A stretch of 64,000 nucleotides of DNA, taken from assembly GCA_026018925.1 (NCBI GenBank), contig JAKSZU010000007.1:94153501-94217500 (forward strand), given 5' to 3'. The stretch comes from Tupaia tana (taxonomy: Eukaryota; Chordata; Mammalia; Scandentia; Tupaiidae). Below the pieces are notes generated by a model. The model did no database searches. It was not told the DNA's origin and was given only the letters and a program-made list of their open reading frames with translations. Position 1 is the stretch's first letter. The number at the start of each line of letters is the position of its first letter. Of the stretch, positions 29,030-38,590 are shown piece after piece. Made by a program: the position numbers and the translations under genes.

Positions 29030-29255
29030 GCCACCCAGTGGCATAGTGGTTTAGGCAGCGGGATCCCACACGGCCAGCTACGTGGTTTGAGTCCCAGAGC
29101 CAGCATTCTGACTGGGCGCATGTGTGTGTGTGTGCCCAAAATCCTGAGAGGAGAACGAAGGAGAAGAGACTGCTACGTGGCCATCCTCCTCAGGGGGAGC
29201 TTTCTCACTTTCCCTATCTTTCTCTTTTTGTCTCTCTCCAGGAAAAAAAAAAAAG
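29030..29255 (+). mobile_element. Old long tRNA-SINE
   Basis: AGCCACCCAGTGGCATAGTG, GCGGGATCCCACACGGCC, GGTTTGAGTCCC, CCCAAAATCCTGAGAGGAG, TC tract; the tail module is lost, replaced by (GAA)n. Confidence 0.88.
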
Positions 29256-29284
29256 AAGAAGAAGAAGAGGAAGAAGAAAGAAAT
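29250..29284 (+). repeat. (GAA)n-like simple repeat
   Basis: AAGAAGAAGAAGAAGAGGAAG run in the SINE tail. Confidence 0.9.
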
Positions 29285-29339
29285 TTCCTATGTAAAGGAG
29301 AAAATAGCGACGTTTCTGTAGCCACTCTCCACTCCTAAG

Positions 29340-29915
29340 TACAGGTCGCTCCTAATGACTCCCTCCCGAGTCTCAAAATAGTGAAATAGGCCACAGGGAG
29401 CAGTCCCTCAGTGTGGAAAAGAACCCTGTAAACACCTGGCCCAGGTGCTCAGGGTTCACATAAGGGACAAGTCATGTGGGTAGCACGTGTCCCTGGATGT
29501 GACAGGAAGGGCATGCCATCTCTGTGTTCTTCCTTACAAAACCCCACAATCCGATCTAGGCCCAGAAAAACACAATTTTGCTTTCTACAAAATCCCTAAC
29601 CAGCGATCCTCGTCACTGTCAGGACGATCAGAAAACAAAGCCTGAAAACTCAGAAACTGCCGCAGACCAGCGGAGCCATGAGACACCGCAGCCAGACGGG
29701 ACATGGCTCCTGGGTGGCTTGCTGGGGCAGAGAGTGAGCTCGGGGAGCTGGGGACTGAGCAACGCCGGCGTAGTCGTTCACAGGAGCGCTGAGGCCGGCC
29801 CCTCGCAGTGAACACCTGACCCTGCAGTCTGCGAAGGCCGCCCTTGTAACTCTAAATGTAAAACTAGTCTAAACTAGGAATCAAAACTAGGAAGTTTAAA
29901 GTCTGTGGGTTTTTA
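29340..29915 (+). mobile_element. Old L1 3' UTR fragment (L1ME-type)
   Basis: GACAGGAAGGGCATGCCATC, CTTCCTTACAAAACCCCACA, TTCTACAAAATCCCTAACC, AGAAACTGCCGCAGACCAG, CATGGCTCCTGGGTGGC match the well-known L1M 3' UTR order; GC-rich mutations obscure it. Confidence 0.75.
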
Positions 29916-30184
29916 AAGGTTGTTTTTTTGTTTGTTTGTTTGTTTGTTTGCCATAGGGTGTGTGTGCTCCCTGGAAAGAGAGAGAGCCAGGGAGACGGAA
30001 AGTGAGAAATCACCCCCTCTGGGGGATGGCCACACCACAGTCCCTTCTCCTCCAGTCTCCTCTCGGATTTGGGGCACGTATGCAATAGGCCCTGCGTGAT
30101 TTTCAAGCCACCAGGACAGGACTCAAACTGTGGTCAGCCATGTGGGAGTTCAGCCCTTAACCACCATGCCATCTGCTGACCCCC
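29916..30184 (-). mobile_element. Middle-aged long tRNA-SINE, antisense
   Basis: (TTTG)n start, GCCATAGGGTGTGTGTGC, AGAAATCACCCCCTC, B-box complement GGACTCAAACTGTGGTC, CATGCCATCTGCTGACCCC. Target duplication close to TAAAGGTTGTTTTT. Confidence 0.92.
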
Positions 30185-30455
30185 ATAAAGTTGTTTTTTG
30201 GTTTTTTGTTTGTTTGTTTGTTTTTTAATAAAAAAGCAAGGGACAGAACAGTGACTATGAATGCCGTGCTGTATAACACGTGAAACACACACATGCGTGT
30301 GTAACACATACACACTTGCACGTGTGCAGGATAGCTCAGAAAACTCTGAGGACTAAGGGTTCGAAAGGAAGGGGAGGGCATATGCTTTTCTGCTTTTTGA
30401 ATTTTGAATAAAATGTTTTAAAATCAGTGTTTCAAAGCAAACGTGACAACATATT
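30185..30455 (+). other. L1 3' end-like, T-rich then A-rich sequence
   Basis: GGGCATATGCTTTTCTGCTT, TTTGAATTTTGAATAAAATG resembles the very 3' end of an old L1. Assigned loosely. Confidence 0.4.
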
Positions 30456-30527
30456 AATATCTACTCAGATGCGGGTGACCGATGAGCTGAATAATTACGT
30501 CCTGCAATTTTCTGCACAGATGAAAAG

Positions 30528-30665
30528 TTACAAGCGCAATCAAAGGGTTGTGGGTGTGCAAAGGCCCTGAGGCAGGATGAAGCACAGCCAGTGTGGGTGG
30601 AGCGGAGGGCGCAGTGGACCAGGTGGCACGGGATGAGAGAGGGAGGTGGGACACGGTCCCACAGC
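30528..30665 (-). mobile_element. L2 fragment, antisense
   Basis: GTGTGCAAAGGCCCTGAGGC, CAGTGTGGGTGGAGCGGAG, GGGATGAGAGAGGGAGG follow antisense L2 3' region wording. Confidence 0.7.
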
Positions 30666-31390
30666 CGCAGAGGACAACGCCCTTCCCGCACATTCCAGCG
30701 GCCCCCACCCTGCCAGCCCAAAGCCGCTCCTTTCTCAGCACAAACTGGGCTCCCGAGTCTGCTCCTGCACCGCCAGTGCCAGCCCCGCCCGGGCCCTGCT
30801 GTCTCCTGAAGGTGACAGCTCCTTGTGCCCTGTCCCCCAGAGGCAGCCTGAGCAGACAGGTTTCTGCCGCAGGAGTCCCGGGCTGGCTGACAAGGGCCGA
30901 TTGTCTAACGCAGAGCAGGAGCCTGGCAGGTCCTCACCCTCCACATCAAGGAGGAGAAACGCACGGTCCCAGCTGCCCCCAGACGGGCCTAGCCCTGGTC
31001 CTGGAGCAGCTCTTGAGAAGGAGGGGAGGGGAGGGGATGCCGGCAGTGCCTGGTCGGCACTCCTGAGCCTCCTGGCCAGAGGAGCCAGGCTGGACAGCCT
31101 CTCGTCTGGGAGCGCTGCTCTCTCCAGCCTCCAGCATGCTGGGGCCGGGTCAGGACCTGGAATCGGGGTGTGCTGGGCTCACACAGCTAGCCAGACAGCC
31201 CAGGCCCCGAGTCCCTGCCCAGTCCCTCCCAGGAGCGCAGGAGGCCCCAGCCAGCAGCTGCGGGCAGTAGGGTAGGCCTGCCAGCTGCACCACTCAGGAG
31301 CTGGGATCTCGGGGCGGACGACGCCCTCGCTGGCCCTGCCCTCCCAGGGGTGCCAAGTGCAACGTCTGGCACATAACTCTTCTAAACACC
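30666..31390. other. Unique GC-rich sequence
   Basis: Long frames are open on the plus strand (for example 30593-31066 and 30646-31275) in two overlapping registers, which points to composition rather than coding. No protein family recognised. Confidence 0.5.
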
Positions 31391-31394
31391 CACT

Positions 31395-31664
31395 GAGGGA
31401 ACCAGCAGTTAGCGTAATGGCTATGTCGCTGGACTCCCACGTAGTCGACCGCGGTTCGAGACCCGGACCCGGCGGCTTAAACTCACGCCGGGCGCGTGTG
31501 CGTGTGTGCCCAAGATCCCGAGAGGAGAATGGAGGAGAAGGGATTGCGGCATGACCATCCCCCCTGGGGGGTGATTTCTCGCTTTCTGTCTCTATGTCTC
31601 TGTCTGTCTGGCGAGCGCACGCACCTTATAGTGAAAAACCTCTCCAAAAAAAAAAAAAAAACAC
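31395..31664 (+). mobile_element. Young long tRNA-SINE, near-consensus
   Basis: GGAACCAGCAGTTAGCGTAA, GGACTCCCACGTAGTCGACC, GGTTCGAGACCCGG, CACGCCGGGCGCGTGTGCG, GATCCCGAGAGGAGAATGG, A-tail. Perfect target duplication AAACACCCACTGA. CpG sites are largely intact, so this is among the youngest copies. Confidence 0.96.
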
Positions 31665-32086
31665 CCACTGAGCAGGTGCCACCGAGCGCAAACTCGCCTA
31701 CGCCACGTAGTGTGGACTGAAACGGGGGCAGGGTCACAGAGGGCAGAGCACACCGCCCACCCCGCATGGCAGCTGCTTAGGACAGAGGGCCTCTGGGCCC
31801 TCAGCCCACCGCCAGGCCACAACCCGATGGTGCTAGATGTGATTACACAGAACAGGCGGGACATCAGGAGCCCAGGACCTGGCCTGGTCCCCCGACACCA
31901 CGTCACTCGGGGGTCACTTTGCTCTCCGGGCTTTGTTTTCGCAGTTGGCTTGTCTGTTAGCGTTAGCAAGAGGCAGAATCTGCACTCCATGAAACCAAGG
32001 CCCTGTGAGTGCCTTTAACCCCAGTTCGTCCTAAGAGCAGCAGAGAGGTAGACATGGATGGATGGAGGACTGGCAGAGACGCGGGC
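31665..32086. other. Unique sequence, nothing recognised
   Basis: No repeat or gene structure recognised. Confidence 0.5.
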
Positions 32087-32545
32087 AGGGCCAGCAGGTG
32101 GCGCGGTGTTTGAAGCGCTGGATTCCCACATGGCCAATCACTGTTCAAGACTTGAAAACCACATGGGGTGCGTGTGCATGCGTGCCCAAAGTCCCAGAAT
32201 GGGCGCTGCTGAACAGCCTGCCCTCAGAGCCCTGACCGCCACACTCCCTCTGGCCAGTCTCCTAACTGGACACCCTGCCGTCCCTCCTGCACCCTTAAAA
32301 TGTACTCTCAACAGAGCTGCGGAGGGAACTTTAAAGGGGAAATCAATGCAGATCACACCTTGGTTCAAAGCCTTGGTTCAATGTCCCCCCAGGGTGACAG
32401 AAGAATGGAGAAGGAATTGCTGTGTGGTCCTTCCCCCAGGAGGTGATTTCTCACTTTCCCTCTCACTGTCTCTCTCTGTCTCTCTCAGTCTCTCACCTGC
32501 AAACACACACGCCCTATGGGGGGGAAAAATATCAAAAAAAAAAGA
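32087..32545 (+). mobile_element. Middle-aged long tRNA-SINE carrying a foreign insert
   Basis: GGGCCAGCAGGTGGCGCGG, GATTCCCACATGGCCAATC, CTGTTCAAGACTTG, GCGTGCCCAAAGTCCCAG up to 32202; body resumes at 32402 (AGAATGGAGAAGGAATTGC) and ends ACACACACGCCCTATGGG. About 200 bp of non-SINE DNA sits between. Confidence 0.9.
32203..32401 (+). repeat. Copy of a neighbouring L2 segment inserted in a SINE
   Basis: 32205-32373 is nearly identical (about three mismatches in 150 bp plus one 24-bp deletion) to 33454-33646, which lies within a longer L2 element. Short direct repeat AGAATGG at 32196-32202 and 32402-32408 flanks the insert. No A-tail. Confidence 0.88.
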
Positions 32546-32549
32546 TAGC

Positions 32550-32815
32550 TAAGTGGTAGATGGGTAGATAGATGATAGATGGGGATGATAGATCAATTAG
32601 GTGATAGATAGATGATAGGTATAGGGATGGTAGGTAGAGATTGTTGGTAGGAATGACAGACAGGGGTCTCTATAGCTAGATAGGAATGAAAGGTGAGGGA
32701 CAGCTAGACGGATGAGATGAGAGGTGACAGAGGTGATAGATGACATGACAGGCAGTAGATAGGTAGAAGATAGGTGTGACAGTAAGGATGATGGATGATA
32801 GGCGATTCAAAGCTA
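32550..32815 (+). repeat. Degenerate GATA/GATG-type repeat
   Basis: Imperfect repeats such as GATAGATAGATGATAGG and GGTAGATGGGTAGATAGATG over about 265 bp, starting right behind the A-tail of the SINE at 32087. Confidence 0.9.
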
Positions 32816-33275
32816 GTTGGTTCTATCTTCATTGAAGGCTAACAGAAAAGGAAGGGGGGGAGGGGACGAGGAGGAAAGTGGGGAGAAGGAAGCTTGGGGG
32901 AGGCCGCGGGCAGGTGGGCAGGGAAGACAGCCACGTGCTCGTCTAGCTTCTTCTGGGAAGGCTCAGAAACTCGGCCCTGGGAAGGCTAGGGCAGAGGCCC
33001 GGTAGGGAGGTGTGTCTCGCAGCCCTGGTGACAGAACGTTGCACAGCTCAGATGTGGGAGGGCATGCCCGCTGCGGGAGGTCACGGTTGCTGCAAGCCAC
33101 CAAGCGCGTGTCGAGCTCCCCCAGCACTGCCCCTGCCCCTCTGTGAAGTGACAACAGGCTTGTCCAAAGCGTACCTCCGTGGCCTTCCCACCTTCTGACA
33201 GCAGCACTGGAACCAGAATCTTCCTCGACCTGCGGTTGCTCCCAGCTCATCACTCTCGGAGCTCACTGGCCCAGC
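32816..33275. other. Unique GC-rich sequence
   Basis: A purine-rich start (GGAAGGGGGGGAGGGGACG) then unique DNA with no gene recognised. Confidence 0.5.
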
Positions 33276-33284
33276 TCTGACAAG

Positions 33285-33428
33285 GGACACGGAGGGGTGC
33301 GCCATGCGCCAGGCACTGTGCCAAGCCCTTCCCATATCGGGCCGTTCACTCTTCACTGTGACCTGGACAAAGTACTCGATCCCCTTTTACAGACTCGGAA
33401 GCCAAGGCCCGGGAGTGCCCAGGAGTGA
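33285..33428 (-). mobile_element. MIR SINE fragment, antisense
   Basis: CATGCGCCAGGCACTGTGCC, AAGCCCTTCCCATAT, CCCCTTTTACAGACTCGG, AAGCCAAGGCCCGGGAG follow antisense MIR order. Confidence 0.82.
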
Positions 33429-33449
33429 CGCGGCTCTGAAGGGGGGGGG

Positions 33450-34125
33450 GGGTGCTGCTGAACAGCCTGCCTTCCAGTGACTTCTCACCCTCTGCCCCAG
33501 AGCCCTGACCACCACACTCCCTCTGGCCAGTCTCCTAACTGGACACCCTGCCGTCCCTCCTGCACCCTTAAAATGTACTCTCAACAGAGCTGCGCAGGGA
33601 ACTTTAAAGGGGAAGTCAATGCAGATCACACCTTGGTTCAAAGCCTCCAGTGGAGGGGCCAGCCAGTGGCATAGTGCTTAGGGCAGCTAGATCCCACGTG
33701 GCCAACTGCCATAGTTCAAGTCCTGGACCCGGTGGCTTGAAAAACACACCAAGCACCTGTAGATGCTTGCCCCAAATTCCTCAAGCAGAACGGAAGAGAA
33801 GGAATTGCGGTGAGTCCACCTCCCTTGGGGGATGATTTTTCACTTTCTCTCTCCCTCCAGCAAATGAATGCACCTATCACTGAATAAAAAAAATTTAAAG
33901 CCTCCAGTGACCAAAACACCCACCTTGACCTGTGAGACCTGCACCTCCTCCCATCCCCCCTCACTCAGTGCACCAGCCCCACCGGCCTGGCTGTTCGGCA
34001 CGTCCAGAGGCCTCTGCACTCACCATCCCATCTGCTTGGCCTGTCCCCACTGGGCTCACACCGCCACTCACAGTAAAGACGTCCCTAAGGCCCTGAGTAA
34101 GGTATTGGCTGCCGTCTAGCACCCC
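33450..34125 (+). mobile_element. L2 fragment interrupted by a SINE; donor of the 32.2 kb copy
   Basis: CCAGTCTCCTAACTGGACAC, CCTGCACCCTTAAAATGTAC, TCTCAACAGAGCTGC, CAGATCACACCTTGGTTCAA, then after the SINE GACCTGTGAGACCTGCACC and CCTCACTCAGTGCACCAGCC: L2 order. Its 33454-33646 part has a near-identical copy at 32205-32373. Confidence 0.85.
33655..33897 (+). mobile_element. Old long tRNA-SINE in L2
   Basis: GGGGCCAGCCAGTGGCATAG, GCTAGATCCCACGTGGCC, AGTTCAAGTCCTGG, CCCCAAATTCCTCAAGC, AAATGAATGCACCTATCAC. Perfect target duplication AAAGCCTCCAGTG. Confidence 0.93.
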
Positions 34126-34330
34126 AATCTTCCCGTTCCCCGACCCGGGCTTGGGCTCCCTGTCTCCGGCCCGCAAACCTCCGGGAGGTGAGGCCCTGCT
34201 CATCTGGCCCCTGCCGAGTCCCTGAGCGAGCATGGCCCGTGCAGGTGCCCATAGCACTTGCCACCCCAGGGGCTACTGCGGCCTGTGGGAGTCCAGCAGG
34301 CCAGTTAGTCACAGCTGGGGATGGCAGCTT
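34126..34330. other. Unique GC-rich sequence
   Basis: Nothing recognised. Confidence 0.45.
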
Positions 34331-34334
34331 GCGT

Positions 34335-34700
34335 GGTTGGAGGGCATATCTGGGAGGGCTTCCTGGAGAAGGCAGGGTCCAAACCGGGCCAGCTGGCTTA
34401 GCTGAGAGATGAGCAACAGCCAAGGACAGTGCTGGGACCACAGCAGGGAGCGACACTGAGAGCGCGGGCGGAGGCCCAGGACCGTCCTGGCTGACGAGCT
34501 TCTGCGGGGCAGCCCTGCAGAGTGAGCGGCGCAGACCTCTAGCCGGGCCGCAGCTGACCGCACAGGCAGGCCTCCTCCACGTCCGCAAGCCTCAACCTGC
34601 CGAGTGCTCGTCGGCCTGGCAGCCTTGTGACGCCAGCAGGGGAGAGTCAGAAAAGCGGAGGGGGTGTTGTGAAAGAACCCAGGAGTGATGGACGGGGCAC
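34335..34700 (-). mobile_element. L2 fragment, antisense (possible)
   Basis: CTGGGAGGGCTTCCTGGAG, AGGCAGGGTCCAAACCGG, GAGAGATGAGCAACAGCC resemble antisense L2 near its 3' end; the remainder is too diverged to place. Confidence 0.5.
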
Positions 34701-34887
34701 GCAGCTGCAGGAGGCCGGCGTGAGCGAGGGGACCCGCCATGGGAGGGGTGTCACGTGACCTGGGTCTGGGAGGATGGCTGCAACTCTGCGGCAGTTAGGA
34801 CGGTTTTGGTCGCAAGCAATAGAAAACGTGACTGAAAGTAACTGGAGCCATGAGGATGTTTATGCTGGCATAGCAAGTTAAGTAAAG

Positions 34888-35395
34888 TCCAGGCCAGCAG
34901 CTGGTGTGGTGGTTAAGGCAACGGCACAGTTCGAGTCCTGGACCTGGTGGCTTGAAAAACACCCAGGTGTGTGCATGTGCCCAAAATCCGGACAGGAGAC
35001 TGGAAGAGAAGGGATTGTGGCATGGCCATCCTCCCTGCTAGGTGCTTCCGCACTTTCCCTCTCTCTCTCTTTCTTTCTTTCTTTTTTTTTTTTTTTTTTT
35101 TTTTGCTATAGGGCACGTATGCTCACCAGACAGACAGAGAGAGACAGAAAGCGAGAAATCACCCCCCAGGGGGGATGGCCACACCACAATCCCTTCTCCT
35201 CCATTCTCCTCTCGGGATCTTGGGCACGCACACACACATGCCCGGCGTGAGTTTAAGCCACCGGGTCCTGGACGCGAACCGCGGTCGACTACGTGGGAGT
35301 CCAGCAACATTGCCATTACGCTAACTGCTGGTCCCACACTTTCCCTCTCTCTGTCTCTGGTGTGCACACACGCCTTTATAGCACATTTTAGAAGG
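34888..35395 (+). mobile_element. Middle-aged long tRNA-SINE split by an antisense young SINE
   Basis: CCAGGCCAGCAGCTGGTGTG, CAGTTCGAGTCCTGG, CCCAAAATCCGGACAGGAG up to the TC tract near 35070; resumes at 35335 (CACACTTTCCCTCTCTCTG) and ends ACACACACGCCTTTATAGC. About 20 bp between the A-box and the B box are missing. Confidence 0.9.
35076..35334 (-). mobile_element. Young long tRNA-SINE, antisense, nested in a SINE
   Basis: Long T run, GCTATAGGGCACGTATGCTC, AGAAATCACCCCCC, GCCACCGGGTCCTGGACG, GCTAACTGCTGGTCCC. Target CACTTTCCCTCTCTCT on both sides. Confidence 0.94.
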
Positions 35396-35512
35396 AAAGG
35401 GGGAAGGAAGGAAGGGAAGAAGGAAGGAAGGGAGGAAAGAAGGAAGAAGGAAGGGGGAAAAGAAAAAGAAAGAAACAGAGAAAGAAGAAAAAATAGAAAA
35501 GAAAAAAAGGGA
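35392..35512 (+). repeat. (GGAA)n purine tract
   Basis: AAGGGGGAAGGAAGGAAGGG and similar over 120 bp, in the host SINE tail. Confidence 0.93.
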
Positions 35513-35690
35513 GTCACAGGGTTGGGTTGATGTCTCCCAGAAGACCTACTCCTTTCTCCTCGTTTCTGCCATGCTCAGCTGATCAGCTGTTGGCTTTTAT
35601 CTGCATGGTCATTGCTTCACAGTAACAATGTGGCTGCCACAGCTCCAGGCACTTCATCCTCCTATGACACTATCCAAGGCAGAGAAGGAG
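35513..35690. other. Unassigned sequence
   Basis: Nothing recognised before the L1 piece that begins near 35690. Confidence 0.4.
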
Positions 35691-35779
35691 GCCCGCATGT
35701 CCATCAGAAGAAGCATGGATAAATAAGTTATGGTGTATTTATAAAACAGAAAGTCCACAGCAACTTTAAAAATAAGGTA

Positions 35780-35947
35780 TTGGGGCCAGCAGGGGGCATG
35801 GTGGTCAAGGGTGCTGGACTCCCACATAACCGGCCATGGTTCGAGCCCCAGACCTGGCGGCTTGTTTTCTCACTCTCTCTCTCTCTCACTCTGTCCCTCT
35901 CTGGTCAAATTAAAATAAATCAATAAAGTTTAAAAATAAATAAATAC
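35780..35947 (+). mobile_element. Short-form tRNA-SINE in L1
   Basis: GGGGCCAGCAGGGGGCATGG, GGTTCGAGCCCC, GCTTGTTTTCTCACTC, CTGGTCAAATTAAAATAAAT. Target AATAAGGTAT / AATACGGTAT. Confidence 0.92.
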
Positions 35948-35970
35948 GGTATCATTACAAGTGACAACCT

Positions 35971-36132
35971 GGGGACCAGCAGATGGCAAATGGTTATGTC
36001 ACTGACCTCCCACATAGTCGACCGTGGTTCAAATCCTGGACCCGACTGCTTAAAAAAACTCAAGCCAGGCACGTGAGTGTGCGTGCCCAAAATCTTGAGA
36101 GGAGAAGGGAATGTGGCCATCCTCCTGGGGGA

Positions 36133-36191
<59 letters not shown>

Positions 36192-36240
36192 CAGCAAGCA
36201 CATGCACCCTATGACAAAAATCTGCCTGAAAAGAAAACAA
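35971..36240 (+). mobile_element. Young long tRNA-SINE with pure CT tract
   Basis: GGGGACCAGCAGATGGCAAA, GGTTCAAATCCTGG, CCCAAAATCTTGAGAGG, an approximately 45-bp (CT)n tract at 36138-36182, GCACATGCACCCTATGAC. Confidence 0.92.
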
Positions 36241-36565
36241 GTAACAGCTTGGATGAATGTCATAGTGTCATGCTCAGCAAGAGAAGCCGGGTACAGAGGA
36301 CACGCCGGGCAACTGCAGTGTACGCGGCTCCGAGCAGACACGGCCTTTGGGGTGAGAGAAGGCAGAACGCTGACGCTGTGGGACTGCTGTCTGCGCGAGG
36401 CGTGGGCCTGCCAGGGCACCGGAGGGTCTCTATTCTGATGCAGGTACAGGCATGCGTGGGGTAATGGTTACACGGGTGTGCACGCCCATCATAATTCACG
36501 AGACGTGTGCACTTCAGTGTCCAAGCCTGAGCGTGCATCAGATTATTATTATTGTTTTAATCAAA

Positions 36566-36962
36566 GCATCTAGAAAGGACAGAAAAGAAGGACGGGAAAA
36601 TGTTCCCGAAGGGCCCATGGCTTTCCCCAATCAGCTCCTGGGTCACAACTGGGTCACACACCCCCTCGGGTGACATCTTAACTGAGACCCATCAGCTGCA
36701 AAGGGAGGTGGCCAAGACCAGCCGTGACCCAGCCCCGATGCTGGAACAAGTCCAGGGTCCATTACAAAAACTAGGTGGAGGCTGCTGGGTGCAGCGACGG
36801 GGTCCACACCCCTGCAGAGGGCTCGGAGCGGGCACCACGGCAGGCAGGGATGGCACTGTCAGGCTCCCCCGGCTCCCACACACCAGGCCTGTGCAAAGCA
36901 TGTGTGCGGGCTCCCTGCCTCTCCAAGACGGTGGCCAGGGACAAAGGGTGCTTAGAGACATG
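36566..36962. other. Unique GC-rich sequence
   Basis: Nothing recognised. Confidence 0.45.
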
Positions 36963-36963
36963 A

Positions 36964-37240
36964 GGGGTGGGGCCCGCAGGGGGTGTGGTGGCTAAGGCTC
37001 TGGACTCATTAGACTCCCACAGGCCCCACCACGGTTCCCAGACCCGGCAGCTTGAAACTCATGCCAGACGTGTGTGTGTGTGTGTGTGTGTGCGCATGTG
37101 TTGTGTTCGCATGCCCAAAATCCCAAAAGGAGACTGAAGGAAAAGGGACTGTGGTGTGGCCATCTCCCCTGGGGGGAAGATTTCCCACTTTCCCTCTCTT
37201 ACTGTCTCAGCACACGTACCCTGTGGCAAAAACTTGAAAG
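36964..37240 (+). mobile_element. Middle-aged long tRNA-SINE with a local duplication in the head
   Basis: GGGGCCCGCAGGGGGTGTGG, then GGACTCATTAGACTCCCAC in which the GACTC segment is repeated, CACGGTTCCCAGACCC (B box truncated), CCCAAAATCCCAAAAGG, CACACGTACCCTGTGGC. Confidence 0.88.
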
Positions 37241-37322
37241 AAACAAAGGAAGGAAGGAAGGAAGGAAGGAAGGAAGGAAGGAAGGAAGGAAGGAAGGAAG
37301 GAAGGAAGGAAGGAAGGGAAAG
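37238..37322 (+). repeat. (GGAA)n microsatellite
   Basis: About 19 uninterrupted AAGG units at the tail of a SINE. Confidence 0.96.
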
Positions 37323-37344
37323 GCCCCAAGTTATAGCTAGAAAC

Positions 37345-37985
37345 CATCTGTATCAGTCAGGGTTCTCAGAAAAGCAGAACCGACAGAATGTACGGACGGC
37401 TAGACAGGTAGCTGGGCAGAGAGAGATTTCTCTTTTTCTTTTTGGTAAGGACTCGGCTCGCACAGCTGCGGGAGCCCACAGGCCCAAACCTGCAGGGCGG
37501 TCCAGCAGGCTGGGGACTCAGGAGGGAGCTGATGCTGCCTGTCTTGAGGCTGGGTTTCTTCTTCTTCTTTTTAAGAATTAGTTATTTTATTTTATTTGTT
37601 ATTATTATTATTTACTATTATTTGATTCGATGGGAGAGAGACACAGAAAGAGAGAAAGGGAAAGTGAGAAAGCAAGCTGCCAGGTACAGGACTCAGACCA
37701 TGGTTGGCCGTGTGGGAGTCCAGCACCTTAACCACCATACCACCAGCCGGCCCCAGAAGCTGGATTTCTTCCCTGGGACACCACAGTTTTTGCTCTTAAA
37801 ACCTTCAACTGCCTGGACAAGGCCCACTCGCATTCTCAAGGCCTGTCTCCTTCATTTAAGTCAGCTGATGGCAGGCAGGAGCCACATCCGCCAAATACTC
37901 AGGCTGCAAGGCTAGGTGGACGTGTGATGAAGCCGCTAGGTACCACAGCCCAGCCAGGTTAACAGAAAGCTAACCACCAGACCGG
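37345..37985. mobile_element. Old L1M-type repeat interrupted by an antisense SINE
   Basis: Starts GTATCAGTCAGGGTTCTCAG, AAAAGCAGAACCGACAGAAT; continues GGGCGGTCCAGCAGGCTGGG and, past the SINE, TTTTGCTCTTAAAACCTTC, AAGGCCCACTCGCATTC. The beginning is a common ancient mammalian repeat start; family not fixed. Confidence 0.65.
37572..37756 (-). mobile_element. Short-form tRNA-SINE, antisense
   Basis: TTATTTTATTTTATTTGTT, GAGAAAGCAAGCTGCCAGG, GGACTCAGACCATGGTTGG, CATACCACCAGCCGGCCCC. Target duplication near GGCTGGGTTTCTTC / AGCTGGATTTCTTC. Confidence 0.9.
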
Positions 37986-37989
37986 CAGG

Positions 37990-38590
37990 CCAACCGCCGC
38001 GTGCTTTTCCCGCTGTCTCTCCTATCTCCCTAACAAACCCCACGCAGTGGGGGTTAACCTGCGAGCTCCCGTGGCCCTAACAAACCCCTAGACGGGCGTT
38101 TCTACCAGGGCCTCGCCTGGTAGGCGCCACAGGGGGGAAACGAATGAAGCAGAAAGGTGTTTCGGTCAGAGCCTGGAACAAGAGACCCAGACTTGGCCTG
38201 GTCAGCCTCAAAAACCTGGAATAGAAGAGGGAAAAGGAGGGAAAGCGGCCCGGTCCCCGGCGAGCTGCTCGCTCCTGGGCTCTCCGCGGTTTCTGCTCCC
38301 TGGGTGTCTCGGCACTGGCCGCCTCATGATCGCATTTCTGCGATATGTACTGTAAATCTGCTTCATTTGAAATTCACAGTTAATGAGCCGTTCCCTCGGA
38401 TTCAGGAAACACTGCAAGGTTCCGGCTTTTAAAGGCCAGGAGTTTGCTCGCCGGAGCATGACAAGTATTACAAAGTATAGGCCGGCGCTAAAAGCACTTA
38501 AGAAACAGTCTCCGTCAGAAATTTCAAGAATACCTTCAAATACCATCATTTATCTGCCAGGAGGCCGCAGGGAGGGAGAGAGGCGGTGGG
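37990..38590. other. Candidate conserved non-coding element
   Basis: SINE-free block. 38320-38560 is AT-balanced with runs such as TTTGAAATTCACAGTTAATG and AAATTTCAAGAATACC, and no open frame survives. Looks like deeply constrained non-coding DNA (enhancer-like); conservation not testable here. Confidence 0.45.

Larger units (their letters stand above)
35690..36565 (+). mobile_element. Old L1 3' end, interrupted by two SINEs
   Basis: GTCCATCAGAAGAAGCATGG, ATAAATAAGTTATGGTGTAT, AGCTTGGATGAATGTCATAG, GAGAAGCCGGGTACAGAGG, GGGTAATGGTTACACGGGTG, ATCATAATTCACGAGACG follow the L1M 3' order. Confidence 0.82.

Noticed and set aside
30593-31275. Possible exon in long plus-strand frames
   Set aside because: Two overlapping registers are both open, the start lies in an L2 fragment, and no domain or splice pattern is recognised.
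31395-31480. Possible functional tRNA gene at SINE heads (A and B boxes present)
   Set aside because: The heads do not fold into an intact cloverleaf by eye, lack a terminator directly behind and continue into the SINE body; they are SINE promoters.
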